Below, one piece after another: positions 36,210 to 43,618 of a stretch of DNA of 64,000 nt. The notes under the pieces were generated by a model, which saw only the letters and a list, made by a program, of their open reading frames with translations, did not search any database and was not told the DNA's origin. Origin of the DNA: Microterricola viridarii (GTDB lineage: Bacteria; Actinomycetota; Actinomycetes; Actinomycetales; Microbacteriaceae). Location: assembly GCF_001542775.1 (NCBI RefSeq), contig NZ_CP014145.1, positions 2,666,001 to 2,730,000 on the forward strand. The letters are read 5' to 3'. A program made the translations under genes and the position numbers. The first letter of the stretch is position 1. Each line of letters starts with the position of its first letter.

Positions 36210-36291
36210 CGCACGCACGGCGTCGTGCCAGCGGGTTGAGACGATGGTGCCAGTCGCTTTACATTCTGTCAAGTGAATTGGCGCGATGGAT
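36210..36291 (-). promoter_or_regulatory. duplicated promoter/operator in front of the DUF3500 gene
   Basis: This is nearly the same sequence as 30119-30199. On the minus strand TTGACA, 17-bp spacer, CACCAT, with the palindrome CTTTACA-TTC-TGTCAAG at 36257-36273 identical to the copy beside the TetR gene. It lies in the 143-bp gap after the monooxygenase gene, giving the DUF3500 gene its own regulated promoter. Confidence 0.65.
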
Positions 36292-36296
36292 GGGAC

Positions 36297-37424
36297 TCAG
36301 ACCGGCTCGGCCAAGAGCCGGTAGGAGTCGGTCTGCAGCGCGACGAACTCGTCCTGGCGGCCGCGTTCGGATTCGAGCACCCCGAGTCGTGCGGAGTTCT
36401 CGACGACCATCCGGCAGCGCTCGAAGCGGCGCCGTTCGAAGGCCGTCATGGCGGCATCCACCGAGTCGTGCGCGTCCAGCTCCTCGGCGAGCACGATCGC
36501 GTCCTCCAGGCCCAGGCCGGCGCCGGCGGCGAGATGGGGGGTCGTCGCGTGCGCCGCGTCGCCGATCAACACCACGCGCCCGCGATGCCACGGCAAGGGC
36601 AGCAGGAGGTTGTCCATCGGCCGGTACAGCACGAGCGAGTCCTCGTCGAGTGCGGCCTTGACGCCGGCCATCACCGGGTCGGTGAGTGGGTCGAGCAGCG
36701 CGCGCAGGCGCGGGAGCAGCTCGTCGTCGCCGACGCGATCGTTGGTGGCCTTGGGCTCGTTGACGAACACATACATCTCGTCGGCCGAGATGGGGTTCAC
36801 GCCGACCTTCGCGGGGGCACCGACCCAGATCACCGTGCTCGTGATCTCCGGCGGGCGTGGGACGACCGCGCGCCAGGCGCCCTGACCGGAGAACTCCGGC
36901 TTCGGAGCATCCGGAAACAGCAGCGCCCGCGTCGACGAGGCGAGTCCGTCGGCGCCGACCACCACGTCGAAGCGCCCGATCGATCCGTCCGAGAATGTGA
37001 CATCCACCCCGTTGCCGTCATCGACGAGACCACTCACGGTGGTGCCCAGTCGTGCAGCGGCGCCCGAGGCGAGCATCTCGTCGACGAGGATCTGCCCGAG
37101 CACCGGTCGCATGATCGCGCCGGTGCCCGGACGATCGGATGCAGCGATCCGCGGCGTGCGGAACCGGCCGATCTCGCGTCCATCCGGGGTGCGCACCGAC
37201 TGGTCGTCGCCACCGGCCCCGTGGTCGAAGAATGCGTCAAGCACCCCGATCCGCCCGAGGGCCCGCAGCGATGGCCCGCCGATGCTGATGCCGGCACCGT
37301 CCATCGTCCAGTGCGGCGACCGCTCGATCAGCAGGGCGACATGTCCAGCCTTCGCGAGCATGATCGCCGCCGCCAGTCCGGAGAATCCGCCTCCGATGAT
37401 GAGCACCCGCTGGGAATCGATCAT
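36297..37424 (-). CDS. FAD-dependent monooxygenase
   Basis: A 375-residue class A flavin monooxygenase. GXGXXG is VLIIGGGFSGLAAAIMLAKAG, the DG motif is VVGADGLASSTRALLFPD, and GD is VVLIGDAAHATTPHLAAGAGLGLEDA. It follows the amidohydrolase gene by 8 bp, so they form a pair; the product of hydroxylation may be the amidohydrolase or decarboxylase substrate, or the reverse. A substrate cannot be named. Confidence 0.88.
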   Translation of the reverse strand: MIDSQRVLIIGGGFSGLAAAIMLAKAGHVALLIERSPHWTMDGAGISIGGPSLRALGRIGVLDAFFDHGAGGDDQSVRTPDGREIGRFRTPRIAASDRPGTGAIMRPVLGQILVDEMLASGAAARLGTTVSGLVDDGNGVDVTFSDGSIGRFDVVVGADGLASSTRALLFPDAPKPEFSGQGAWRAVVPRPPEITSTVIWVGAPAKVGVNPISADEMYVFVNEPKATNDRVGDDELLPRLRALLDPLTDPVMAGVKAALDEDSLVLYRPMDNLLLPLPWHRGRVVLIGDAAHATTPHLAAGAGLGLEDAIVLAEELDAHDSVDAAMTAFERRRFERCRMVVENSARLGVLESERGRQDEFVALQTDSYRLLAEPV

Positions 37425-37432
37425 GACAAGGC

Positions 37433-38485
37433 CTAGATCGGGAGGTTGAACATCTTCTTCGCGTTGCCGTAGAAGATGGCCTCGCGGTCGGACTCGCTGA
37501 TCTCGAGTTCGTTTTTGATGAACTCGACACCCTGGCTCATCCAGCTGTAGAAGACCGGGAAGGAGGAGCCGAACATGTAGTGGTCGGCGCCGTTGATCTT
37601 CAGGGCCGCCTCAACCTGCACCTTGCCCCACGAGTGCGGGTGGGTGAGATCGAAGAAGATGTTCTCGTCGAGGTATCGCTTGATCTTGTCGCCCTCGCTG
37701 GCGTCGAGGCGCTGCATGGCCTCTTTCTTGACCGGGGCGTGCGGGGTGAGCAGCTCGGTGTTGGCGAACCAGTTGCCGCCGAGCATGGTGTGGATGAAGC
37801 GCAGACCGGGCATCTCCTGGAACATGCCACTGAAGAGCTCACGCCCGACGGCGGTGGCCTGATCGGTGATGCGACCGAACTCGCGACGCAGGTTCGTGTA
37901 GTCGAGGACCGACTTGTACTCGACCGGCAACGGCGTGTGGTGCACGATGACGGGGATCTCGAGCTTCTCGATCACCTTCAGGTAAGGACGAAAGACCTCG
38001 TCGTCGAGGTAGAGCTGGCCATAGTGGCACGCGAGCTGCACGCCAACGACGCCGAGCTCCTTGACGTTGCGCTCCAGCTCGTAGATGTTCTCCTTGCCAC
38101 CCCACGGCGGCACGCAGGCGGTGGAGAACAGTCGGCCGTTTGAGCGCTTCACGATCTCGGCGGCGTTGTCGTTGACCGCCTTGCAGGTCTCGAGGTCGAG
38201 CCACTCCTGCCAGACCGGAACGCGCATGATGCCGTAGTCAACGCCGGCCTCGTCCATCGCCGCGAGCTTCGCCTCGGCGGAGTAGTCACCTTCCACGTAG
38301 TTGAGGTTCGGGTAGCCCTTGGGCTTCTCCAGCACGAGCTGCTTCTTGCCGTTCTCCATCTCGATAACGCTGGCGATCTCACCGAAGCCGCGCGGAGCGC
38401 TATTCAGGAACCCGTTCAAGATCTTCTCGTTCGTGAAGAGATCTTCGGGAAGGTGGTGGATGTTGATGTCGACGACCTTGGTCAT
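37433..38485 (-). CDS. amidohydrolase family protein (ACMSD/decarboxylase-like)
   Basis: A 350-residue TIM-barrel protein of the amidohydrolase-2 family, which includes ACMSD and 2,3-dihydroxybenzoate or gamma-resorcylate decarboxylases. Metal-site elements are DINIHHLPEDLF, LACHYGQLYLDDE, IPVIVHHTPLPVEY and LRFIHTMLGGN. The late aspartate of the usual GSDYP motif is replaced: MFGSSFPVFYSW. This may mean altered metal use or activity. The ATG at 38485 has AAAGGAG close upstream. It is divergent from the dienelactone-hydrolase operon. Confidence 0.85.
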   Translation of the reverse strand: MTKVVDINIHHLPEDLFTNEKILNGFLNSAPRGFGEIASVIEMENGKKQLVLEKPKGYPNLNYVEGDYSAEAKLAAMDEAGVDYGIMRVPVWQEWLDLETCKAVNDNAAEIVKRSNGRLFSTACVPPWGGKENIYELERNVKELGVVGVQLACHYGQLYLDDEVFRPYLKVIEKLEIPVIVHHTPLPVEYKSVLDYTNLRREFGRITDQATAVGRELFSGMFQEMPGLRFIHTMLGGNWFANTELLTPHAPVKKEAMQRLDASEGDKIKRYLDENIFFDLTHPHSWGKVQVEAALKINGADHYMFGSSFPVFYSWMSQGVEFIKNELEISESDREAIFYGNAKKMFNLPI

Positions 38486-38539
38486 GACGCTCTCCTTTGT
38501 GCGCTCCGATTCAATAACGCCACCATAGCGCATCGCGCT

Positions 38540-38568
38540 TGAAATCGTGTGCGATCCTGCGTACGATC
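38540..38568 (+). promoter_or_regulatory. GntR-box promoter of the dienelactone-hydrolase operon
   Basis: TTGAAA (38540-38545), 17-bp spacer, TACGAT (38563-38568), with ATCGTGTGCGAT (38545-38556), a near-perfect palindrome, inside the spacer. The ATG of the next gene is 24 bp downstream of the -10. The same hexamers and spacing recur at 47178-47206 on the other strand. Confidence 0.7.
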
Positions 38569-38591
38569 GGTCACACATTCGAGGAGGAGTG

Positions 38592-39344
38592 ATGAAAATG
38601 GCCGGTCTTACACGCCGAGACGTCGAGTATCACGTCGGCGACACCGCGATGCGCGGACTCTTCATCGCCCCAGCTGGCGCCGTCAAGTGTGCCACCGTCG
38701 TGCTGATCCACGACGCCTTCGGCCTCGGCGACGACATGATCGCGATCGCCGAGAGTCTTGCCGCGCGCGGCCTCGCCGTGTTCGCCGCCGACGTCTGGGG
38801 TGACCGTGCCACGCCGGCAGCTCAGGCCGAGATCGTTCCCCTGATCGGATCGATGGCCGGAAACCGCGCGGAGTGGCAGGCCCGCATCGCCGAAGCGCAC
38901 CGCGTGGCCACCACCCAACCGGAGGTCGATGCCGCGAACATCGCGCTGCTCGGATACTGCTTCGGCGGCTCCTCCGCCCTGGAGTTCCTGCGGACCGGCG
39001 GAGTCGTCCGCGGGGTGATCGCCGTGCACCCCGGTCTCGATCTGCTGGAGCGTGACTGGTCGGCCGCCACGGCATCCGGTATCCAGGTGCACGTGGCGCT
39101 CGGCTCGCTCGACCCGATGGCCACGCGTGCCGAGCGCAGCCGGCTCGAAGACGAACTGACCGAGGCCGAGGCCGACTGGGAGATCGACGTCTACAGCCAC
39201 ACCACGCACGCCTTCACGAGCCTCAGATCCCGTAATTCGCCCCGCCCAGAGCTGTTCGACTACCACCCACGCAACGCCGCGCGCTCCTGGCAGGCGACCG
39301 TCCGGGTGCTCGACGAGCTGTTCCCCCCGACCGCCGGCGCCTAG
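38592..39344 (+). CDS. dienelactone hydrolase family protein
   Basis: A 250-residue alpha/beta hydrolase of the DLH family. The catalytic Cys is in LLGYCFGGSSALEF, the Asp and His regions follow (LGSLDPMATRAE and SHTTHAFTS), and VVLIHDAFGLGDDM is the early family motif. DLHs open dienelactones in chlorocatechol and related pathways. The ATG at 38592 follows GAGGAGGAG. It is the first gene of a six-gene plus-strand operon. Confidence 0.9.
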   Translation: MKMAGLTRRDVEYHVGDTAMRGLFIAPAGAVKCATVVLIHDAFGLGDDMIAIAESLAARGLAVFAADVWGDRATPAAQAEIVPLIGSMAGNRAEWQARIAEAHRVATTQPEVDAANIALLGYCFGGSSALEFLRTGGVVRGVIAVHPGLDLLERDWSAATASGIQVHVALGSLDPMATRAERSRLEDELTEAEADWEIDVYSHTTHAFTSLRSRNSPRPELFDYHPRNAARSWQATVRVLDELFPPTAGA

Positions 39345-39369
39345 CCGGTTCCGAGAGAAAAGAGCCCAC

Positions 39370-40644
39370 ATGCACGACATTGCCATCATCGGAGCCGGCC
39401 CCGGCGGGCTCGTCACCGCCCTGCGGCTTCACCAGCAGGGCATCAGGACGAAGATCTACGAGATCGTCCCCGAACTCAAGCCCCTCGGCGTCGGCGTCGA
39501 TATCAAGACAGTCGGCACCAAGCAGTTTGAAGACCTCGATCTACTCGAGGAGTTCCGGTCCATCTCCGTCGATGCCGAGGACTCGATCTTCTACAACCAC
39601 TTCGGCCAGGAGATCTACGCCGAGAAGTGCGGCGTGCACATGGGCTACCTGCACGAGCAACGCTTCGTGCACCGCGGCATCCTGCAGATGCTGCTCTATC
39701 GCACCGTGATCGAACGCCTCGGCGAGGATGCCGTTGTGCTGGGTGCCGGGCTCGTGAGCTACGAGCAGGATGCCGACGGCGTGACCCTCGAGATCGAACA
39801 CCGCGACGGCAGCCGCGAGAGGGTGCGGCACGATGCCCTCATCGCGGCGGACGGCATCAAATCGGTCGCGCGCCGCCAGATGCACCCCGATCAGGCCGAA
39901 CCCGAGTTCTCCGGCATCACGATGTGGCGTGGCACCACGCTGCACGAGCCGATCCGCGGCGGGCACACCATTCTTCATCTCGGCGATCCGCGCATCTCGA
40001 CGATGATCATCTACCCGATAGCGGAGAACTTCGAAGGCATCGGCCTCGACCTCATCAACTGGGTCGTCGAGACGAACGGTGAGGAGACCATCGAGGACTG
40101 GAACCAGGTCGCCGATCCCGAGCAGCTCATTCCGGCGTTCGACACGCTGAAGCTGCCCTTCCTCGACGTTCAGCAGTTGATCCGCGACGCCCGCGAGGTG
40201 TACCTCTTCCCCCTCACCCGGCACTTCCCGCTCGACACGTGGGTTGACGGCAGGGTCGCACTCCTCGGCGACGCCGCGCACGCCATGTACCCGCGCGGCG
40301 GCAACGGCATCACCCAGGCCACGCTCGATGCCGCGGTGCTCGCAGAGAAGCTCACCGAGCACGCCGACCCGGCCGCCGCCTTCATCGAGTACGACGCCGC
40401 CCGCCGCCCGATGGTCAACCGCATCACCGACAACATGCGCGGCGAGGGCTACGAGGTCATCCGACGGATCGTCGCCGAACGCACAGCGGGCAAGCCGTTC
40501 GACGACATCGAGGAGGTGCTGCCGCTGGCAGAGGCCGACGAGATCTTTAGCAAGTACCACGCGCTCGTTGGCGCACCGCGCCCCGGTCGCGAAGCGGGCG
40601 AGGCCACCGGCTTCCGCACCTGGGAAGAGGCGCAAGTCCGATGA
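39370..40644 (+). CDS. PhzS-like flavin-dependent monooxygenase
   Basis: A 424-residue flavoprotein most like PhzS (5-methylphenazine-1-carboxylate monooxygenase): IAIIGAGPGGLVTALRLHQQG, ELKPLGVGVDI, RGILQMLLYRTVIERLG, HPDQAEPEFSGITMWRG and VALLGDAAHAMYPRGGNGITQATLDA match block by block. The reaction may be a decarboxylative hydroxylation, as in PhzS and related salicylate-type hydroxylases. Its stop overlaps the next start by 4 bp. The neighbours argue for an aromatic-catabolic role rather than phenazine synthesis. Confidence 0.88.
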   Translation: MHDIAIIGAGPGGLVTALRLHQQGIRTKIYEIVPELKPLGVGVDIKTVGTKQFEDLDLLEEFRSISVDAEDSIFYNHFGQEIYAEKCGVHMGYLHEQRFVHRGILQMLLYRTVIERLGEDAVVLGAGLVSYEQDADGVTLEIEHRDGSRERVRHDALIAADGIKSVARRQMHPDQAEPEFSGITMWRGTTLHEPIRGGHTILHLGDPRISTMIIYPIAENFEGIGLDLINWVVETNGEETIEDWNQVADPEQLIPAFDTLKLPFLDVQQLIRDAREVYLFPLTRHFPLDTWVDGRVALLGDAAHAMYPRGGNGITQATLDAAVLAEKLTEHADPAAAFIEYDAARRPMVNRITDNMRGEGYEVIRRIVAERTAGKPFDDIEEVLPLAEADEIFSKYHALVGAPRPGREAGEATGFRTWEEAQVR

Positions 40645-41081
40645 GCGCAAACGTCGAGAACGACATCCTCTCCGTCGAGAAGCGACGCCAGGACGCCCTG
40701 ATCGCCGGCGACATCGACGCGCTGGACGCCCTCTTCGAGGACTCCCTGATCCACATCCACGCCCCGGGGCTCGTGCACACGAAGGCGCTGCTGCTCGAGC
40801 ACGTCGCCGTGCGTCGTGCGTACATCGAGATCACGAGACAGGACCTGCTGCTGCGCACCTTCGGTGACTCCGCGGTGCTGACCGGCGGCATCGTGAATCG
40901 GATGCACGCCCCCGACGGCGGCGAGCGCACGATCGACGGGGTCGTCACCCAGGTGCTGCACCGCGGTGACGACGGGCAGTGGCGGTTCGTGAGCTTCCAG
41001 ATGACGCCGTATGGCGACCAGGTGTGGGGCGCGCTACCCTCCGAGAAGCCCGAGCAAGCCGACGAGGAGGAGAGCGAATGA
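40641..41081 (+). CDS. NTF2-like / SnoaL-type small protein
   Basis: A 146-residue alpha+beta protein of the nuclear-transport-factor-2 superfamily: EKRRQDALIAGDIDALDALFEDSLIHIHAPGLVHTKALLLEHV is the typical helix-loop-cone opening. Such folds serve as isomerases, dehydratases or decarboxylases, or as ligand-binding subunits. It overlaps both neighbours by 4 bp, so it is made with them. The last ten residues are acidic. The specific role is unknown. Confidence 0.82.
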   Translation: MSANVENDILSVEKRRQDALIAGDIDALDALFEDSLIHIHAPGLVHTKALLLEHVAVRRAYIEITRQDLLLRTFGDSAVLTGGIVNRMHAPDGGERTIDGVVTQVLHRGDDGQWRFVSFQMTPYGDQVWGALPSEKPEQADEEESE

Positions 41082-41941
41082 AGCTCGCACGATTCCGCAC
41101 CGGCGACTCCCCGGTGCGCCTCGGCCGCATCGACGGCGACGAGATCGTCGACCTGTCCGACGCGCTGGGCATCGGCTCGTCGCTCCGCGCGCTGATCCCC
41201 GAGCTGGCGGCCCGCCGCGAGAGCATCCTCTCGGCGTCGGGGCCACGGCATCCGCTCGCCGAGGTGACGCTGCTCGCACCGATCGACGACCCGCAGAAGT
41301 ATCTCGGTGTCGGCATGAACTACGCCGCACACGCCGAGGAGGCGCGGCAGGCAGGCATCCCGATCCCGACCAGCCAGATGTGGTTCAACAAGCAGGTCTC
41401 CTGCATCAACGACCCGTTCGGCCACATCGTGCGACCGGTCGTGTCGGAGCAGCTCGACTACGAGATCGAGCTCGGCGTCGTGATCGGCAAGCCCGCCCGC
41501 AACGTGTCGGCCCACGAGGCCCGCGAGTACATCGCCGGATACCTGGTCGCGAACGACGTCTCGGTGCGCGACTGGCTGGCGAAGCTCTCGCCGACGTTCA
41601 CGCTCGGCAAGTCGTTCGACACGCACGGCCCGATCGGTCCGTGGCTCACCACCGACGACGAGATCGACGACCCGCTGGCGCTGCAGATGACGCTGACCGT
41701 GAACGGCGAGGTGCGGCAAAGTGCGGACACCGGTGGCATGATCTACGACATCTACGAGCAGATCGCCTACCTCAGCCAGGTGATGACGCTGCAGCCGGGC
41801 GACATCCTCGCCACCGGCACCCCCTCGGGCATCGGCGCGCCGACGCAGAACTGGTTGGTGCCGGGTGATGTGGTGCGCGCCGAGATCGAGGGTCTCGGCG
41901 CGATCGAGAACCGCGTCGTCGAAGACCGCGTCGAGAGCTGA
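41078..41941 (+). CDS. fumarylacetoacetate hydrolase family protein
   Basis: A 287-residue FAH-superfamily enzyme. The divalent metal site is LDYEIELGVVIGKPARNVS plus GYLVANDVSVRDW; KYLGVGMNYAAHAEEA and GPWLTTDDEIDDP and ATGTPSGIGAP are diagnostic. Members hydrolyse fumarylpyruvate or act as 2-hydroxyhepta-2,4-diene-1,7-dioate isomerase/decarboxylase. With the extradiol dioxygenase and DLH nearby it probably acts on a ring-cleavage product. The ATG at 41078 overlaps the NTF2-like stop and follows GAGGAGG. Confidence 0.92.
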   Translation: MKLARFRTGDSPVRLGRIDGDEIVDLSDALGIGSSLRALIPELAARRESILSASGPRHPLAEVTLLAPIDDPQKYLGVGMNYAAHAEEARQAGIPIPTSQMWFNKQVSCINDPFGHIVRPVVSEQLDYEIELGVVIGKPARNVSAHEAREYIAGYLVANDVSVRDWLAKLSPTFTLGKSFDTHGPIGPWLTTDDEIDDPLALQMTLTVNGEVRQSADTGGMIYDIYEQIAYLSQVMTLQPGDILATGTPSGIGAPTQNWLVPGDVVRAEIEGLGAIENRVVEDRVES

Positions 41942-41945
41942 GCGG

Positions 41946-42350
41946 ATGCCGCGCCGCAGGAGCATCCACCTCACCGGATTCGGGCACGAGAACCCGGTTC
42001 CGGCGGCGAGCCTCATCGGTCAGCACCTTGTCTCGGGGGTGCTGACCGGGCGCGATCCGCTCACGAAGGAGATGCCGGCCGAGCTCGACACGCAGGTGGC
42101 CAACATCTTCGCGCACGTGCGCGAGCTCATGGCCGCCGCCGGCGGCACGACCGACGACATCATCAAGATCACGGTGTGGCTGGCCGAGGACGCGTACCGC
42201 GATCGCGAGGCGCTGAATCGCGCGTGGATCACCATGTTCCCTGATGCCGACAGCCGTCCTGCCCGTCAGGTGATGGCCGCGCGGTTCGACGGCGCCACGC
42301 TCGTGCAGTGCGATCTTCAGGCGGTGCTCGCAGACTCGGCAGAGCAGTGA
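41946..42350 (+). CDS. RidA family protein
   Basis: A 134-residue Rid/YjgF/L-PSP-family protein: NPVPAASLIGQHLVSGVLTGRDP, QVANIFAHVRELMAAAGGTTDDIIKITVWL and RPARQVMAARFDGATLVQCDLQAVL are typical. RidA deaminates reactive enamine/imine intermediates, but pathway-linked members can act on other enols or as 2-aminomuconate deaminases. It has no in-frame start with a strong Shine-Dalgarno; the ATG at 41946 lies 4 bases after the FAH stop. The next gene overlaps it by 4 bp. Confidence 0.85.
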   Translation: MPRRRSIHLTGFGHENPVPAASLIGQHLVSGVLTGRDPLTKEMPAELDTQVANIFAHVRELMAAAGGTTDDIIKITVWLAEDAYRDREALNRAWITMFPDADSRPARQVMAARFDGATLVQCDLQAVLADSAEQ

Positions 42351-43567
42351 GCGCTCCGAGCGGGGTGTCGCGCCCGACGGGCGGAAGACTCGTCAGGATC
42401 CTTGCCGTCCTCGCCGTACTGTCGTCGCTGGCACCGCTGTCGATGGACATCTACATCCCGTCCCTCCCCGCGATGCAGACCGAGCTCGGCGGCGCCGCGT
42501 GGCTGATGCAGGCCAGCGTCACGGCGTGCCTTCTCGGCATCGGCGTCGGGCAGCTCGTGTGGGGTCCGCTCAGCGACCGGCACGGGCGGCGCCCGATCAT
42601 CCTGATCGGCGTGATCGGCTGGACACTCGCCTCCGTGCTGAGTGCGGTGGCGGCGGATGCCGTAATGCTCATCGCCGTGCGCGGGCTCGCCGGCGTCTGC
42701 GGTGCCGCGGGCATCGTGGTCGCCCGGAGCGTCGTGCGCGACCTCTCCGACGACAGCCGCTCCGTGTCCTCGCGCATCGGCCTGCTCGCGCTCGTCTCGG
42801 TGATGGCCCCCGTGCTCGCACCGGTGATCGGCGCGCTGATCGCGGCCGCCTGGGGGTGGCGTGCGGACTTCGTCGCGCTCGCGGCGCTCGGCGGTGCACT
42901 GACGCTGCTGTTCGCACTCCTCGTTCCGGAGACGCTGCCCGCGTCCGAGCGCGTGACGGGGCCCGGCGCCGGCGTGGCCAACGCCCTGCTCACAGCGCTG
43001 CGTGATCGGGAGCTCGCCTGGACCGCGGCAGCACTCGCCACCCACTCGCTCGGGTTCTACGCATACATCACCACCGCGTCGTTCATCGTCGAGCGCGAGT
43101 TCGGGTATCCGCCCCTGGTGTTCGCGCTCGTCTTCGGCACGAACGCACTCGCGATGGTCGCGGCCAACATCGTGTTCCGACGGATGGCGCGTACGCGGCA
43201 TCCGTCCGTTGCGATGGGAACCGGTCTCGCAGGCAGCGCGGTCGCCGGTGCCCTCATGCTCCTGCTCGCCCTCACCGGAGCCGCGCCGTGGCTGTTGTGG
43301 ATCCTCTCCACTGTTTTCGCCGGGGCGACCGCGTTCGTGTTCACCGGTGCGCACAGCTGGGGCCAGCTGGTCGTCACCGCGAGCGGGGCGGCCTCGGCCC
43401 TGACCGGCGCATCACAGTTCCTCGGCGGCGTGCTCGGCTCGCCGCTGACCGGCGTCATCGGCACGACGGCGGCGACACTCGGCGCGGTCATCACGGTGAG
43501 CTCCGCACTGGGATGGCTGGCGTTCCGACGTGCAGCCGACGCCCGCGCCCACCACACGTCGGCCTGA
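42347..43567 (+). CDS. MFS transporter, Bcr/CflA (DHA1) type
   Basis: A 406-residue, twelve-helix major facilitator. Motifs include LSMDIYIPSLPAMQTELG in helix 1 and GPLSDRHGRRPIILIGV in the 2-3 loop, the DHA1 signature, and VVRDLSDDSRSVSSRIG. The GTG at 42347 overlaps the RidA stop (GTGA). It is the last gene of the DLH operon, so it probably exports or imports a pathway compound; drug export is the family's usual role. Confidence 0.88.
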   Translation: MSAPSGVSRPTGGRLVRILAVLAVLSSLAPLSMDIYIPSLPAMQTELGGAAWLMQASVTACLLGIGVGQLVWGPLSDRHGRRPIILIGVIGWTLASVLSAVAADAVMLIAVRGLAGVCGAAGIVVARSVVRDLSDDSRSVSSRIGLLALVSVMAPVLAPVIGALIAAAWGWRADFVALAALGGALTLLFALLVPETLPASERVTGPGAGVANALLTALRDRELAWTAAALATHSLGFYAYITTASFIVEREFGYPPLVFALVFGTNALAMVAANIVFRRMARTRHPSVAMGTGLAGSAVAGALMLLLALTGAAPWLLWILSTVFAGATAFVFTGAHSWGQLVVTASGAASALTGASQFLGGVLGSPLTGVIGTTAATLGAVITVSSALGWLAFRRAADARAHHTSA

Positions 43568-43606
43568 GGGAGTCGGCCTGAGAGTCGGCCTGAGAGTCGA
43601 CCTGAG
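43557..43606. repeat. four-copy short tandem repeat that repeats the MFS stop
   Basis: Units TCGGCCTGAG(GG)AG occur three times and a diverged TCGACCTGAG once, at 12-14 bp spacing, starting at the last sense codons and stop of the MFS gene. It lies between convergent genes, as do the repeats at 10744 and 15361. Confidence 0.7.
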
Positions 43607-43618
43607 CGCCGCCGTCGG

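Noticed and set aside
41034..41330. Minus-strand frame inside the FAH gene
   Set aside because: Arg-rich shadow of the well-supported plus-strand enzyme.
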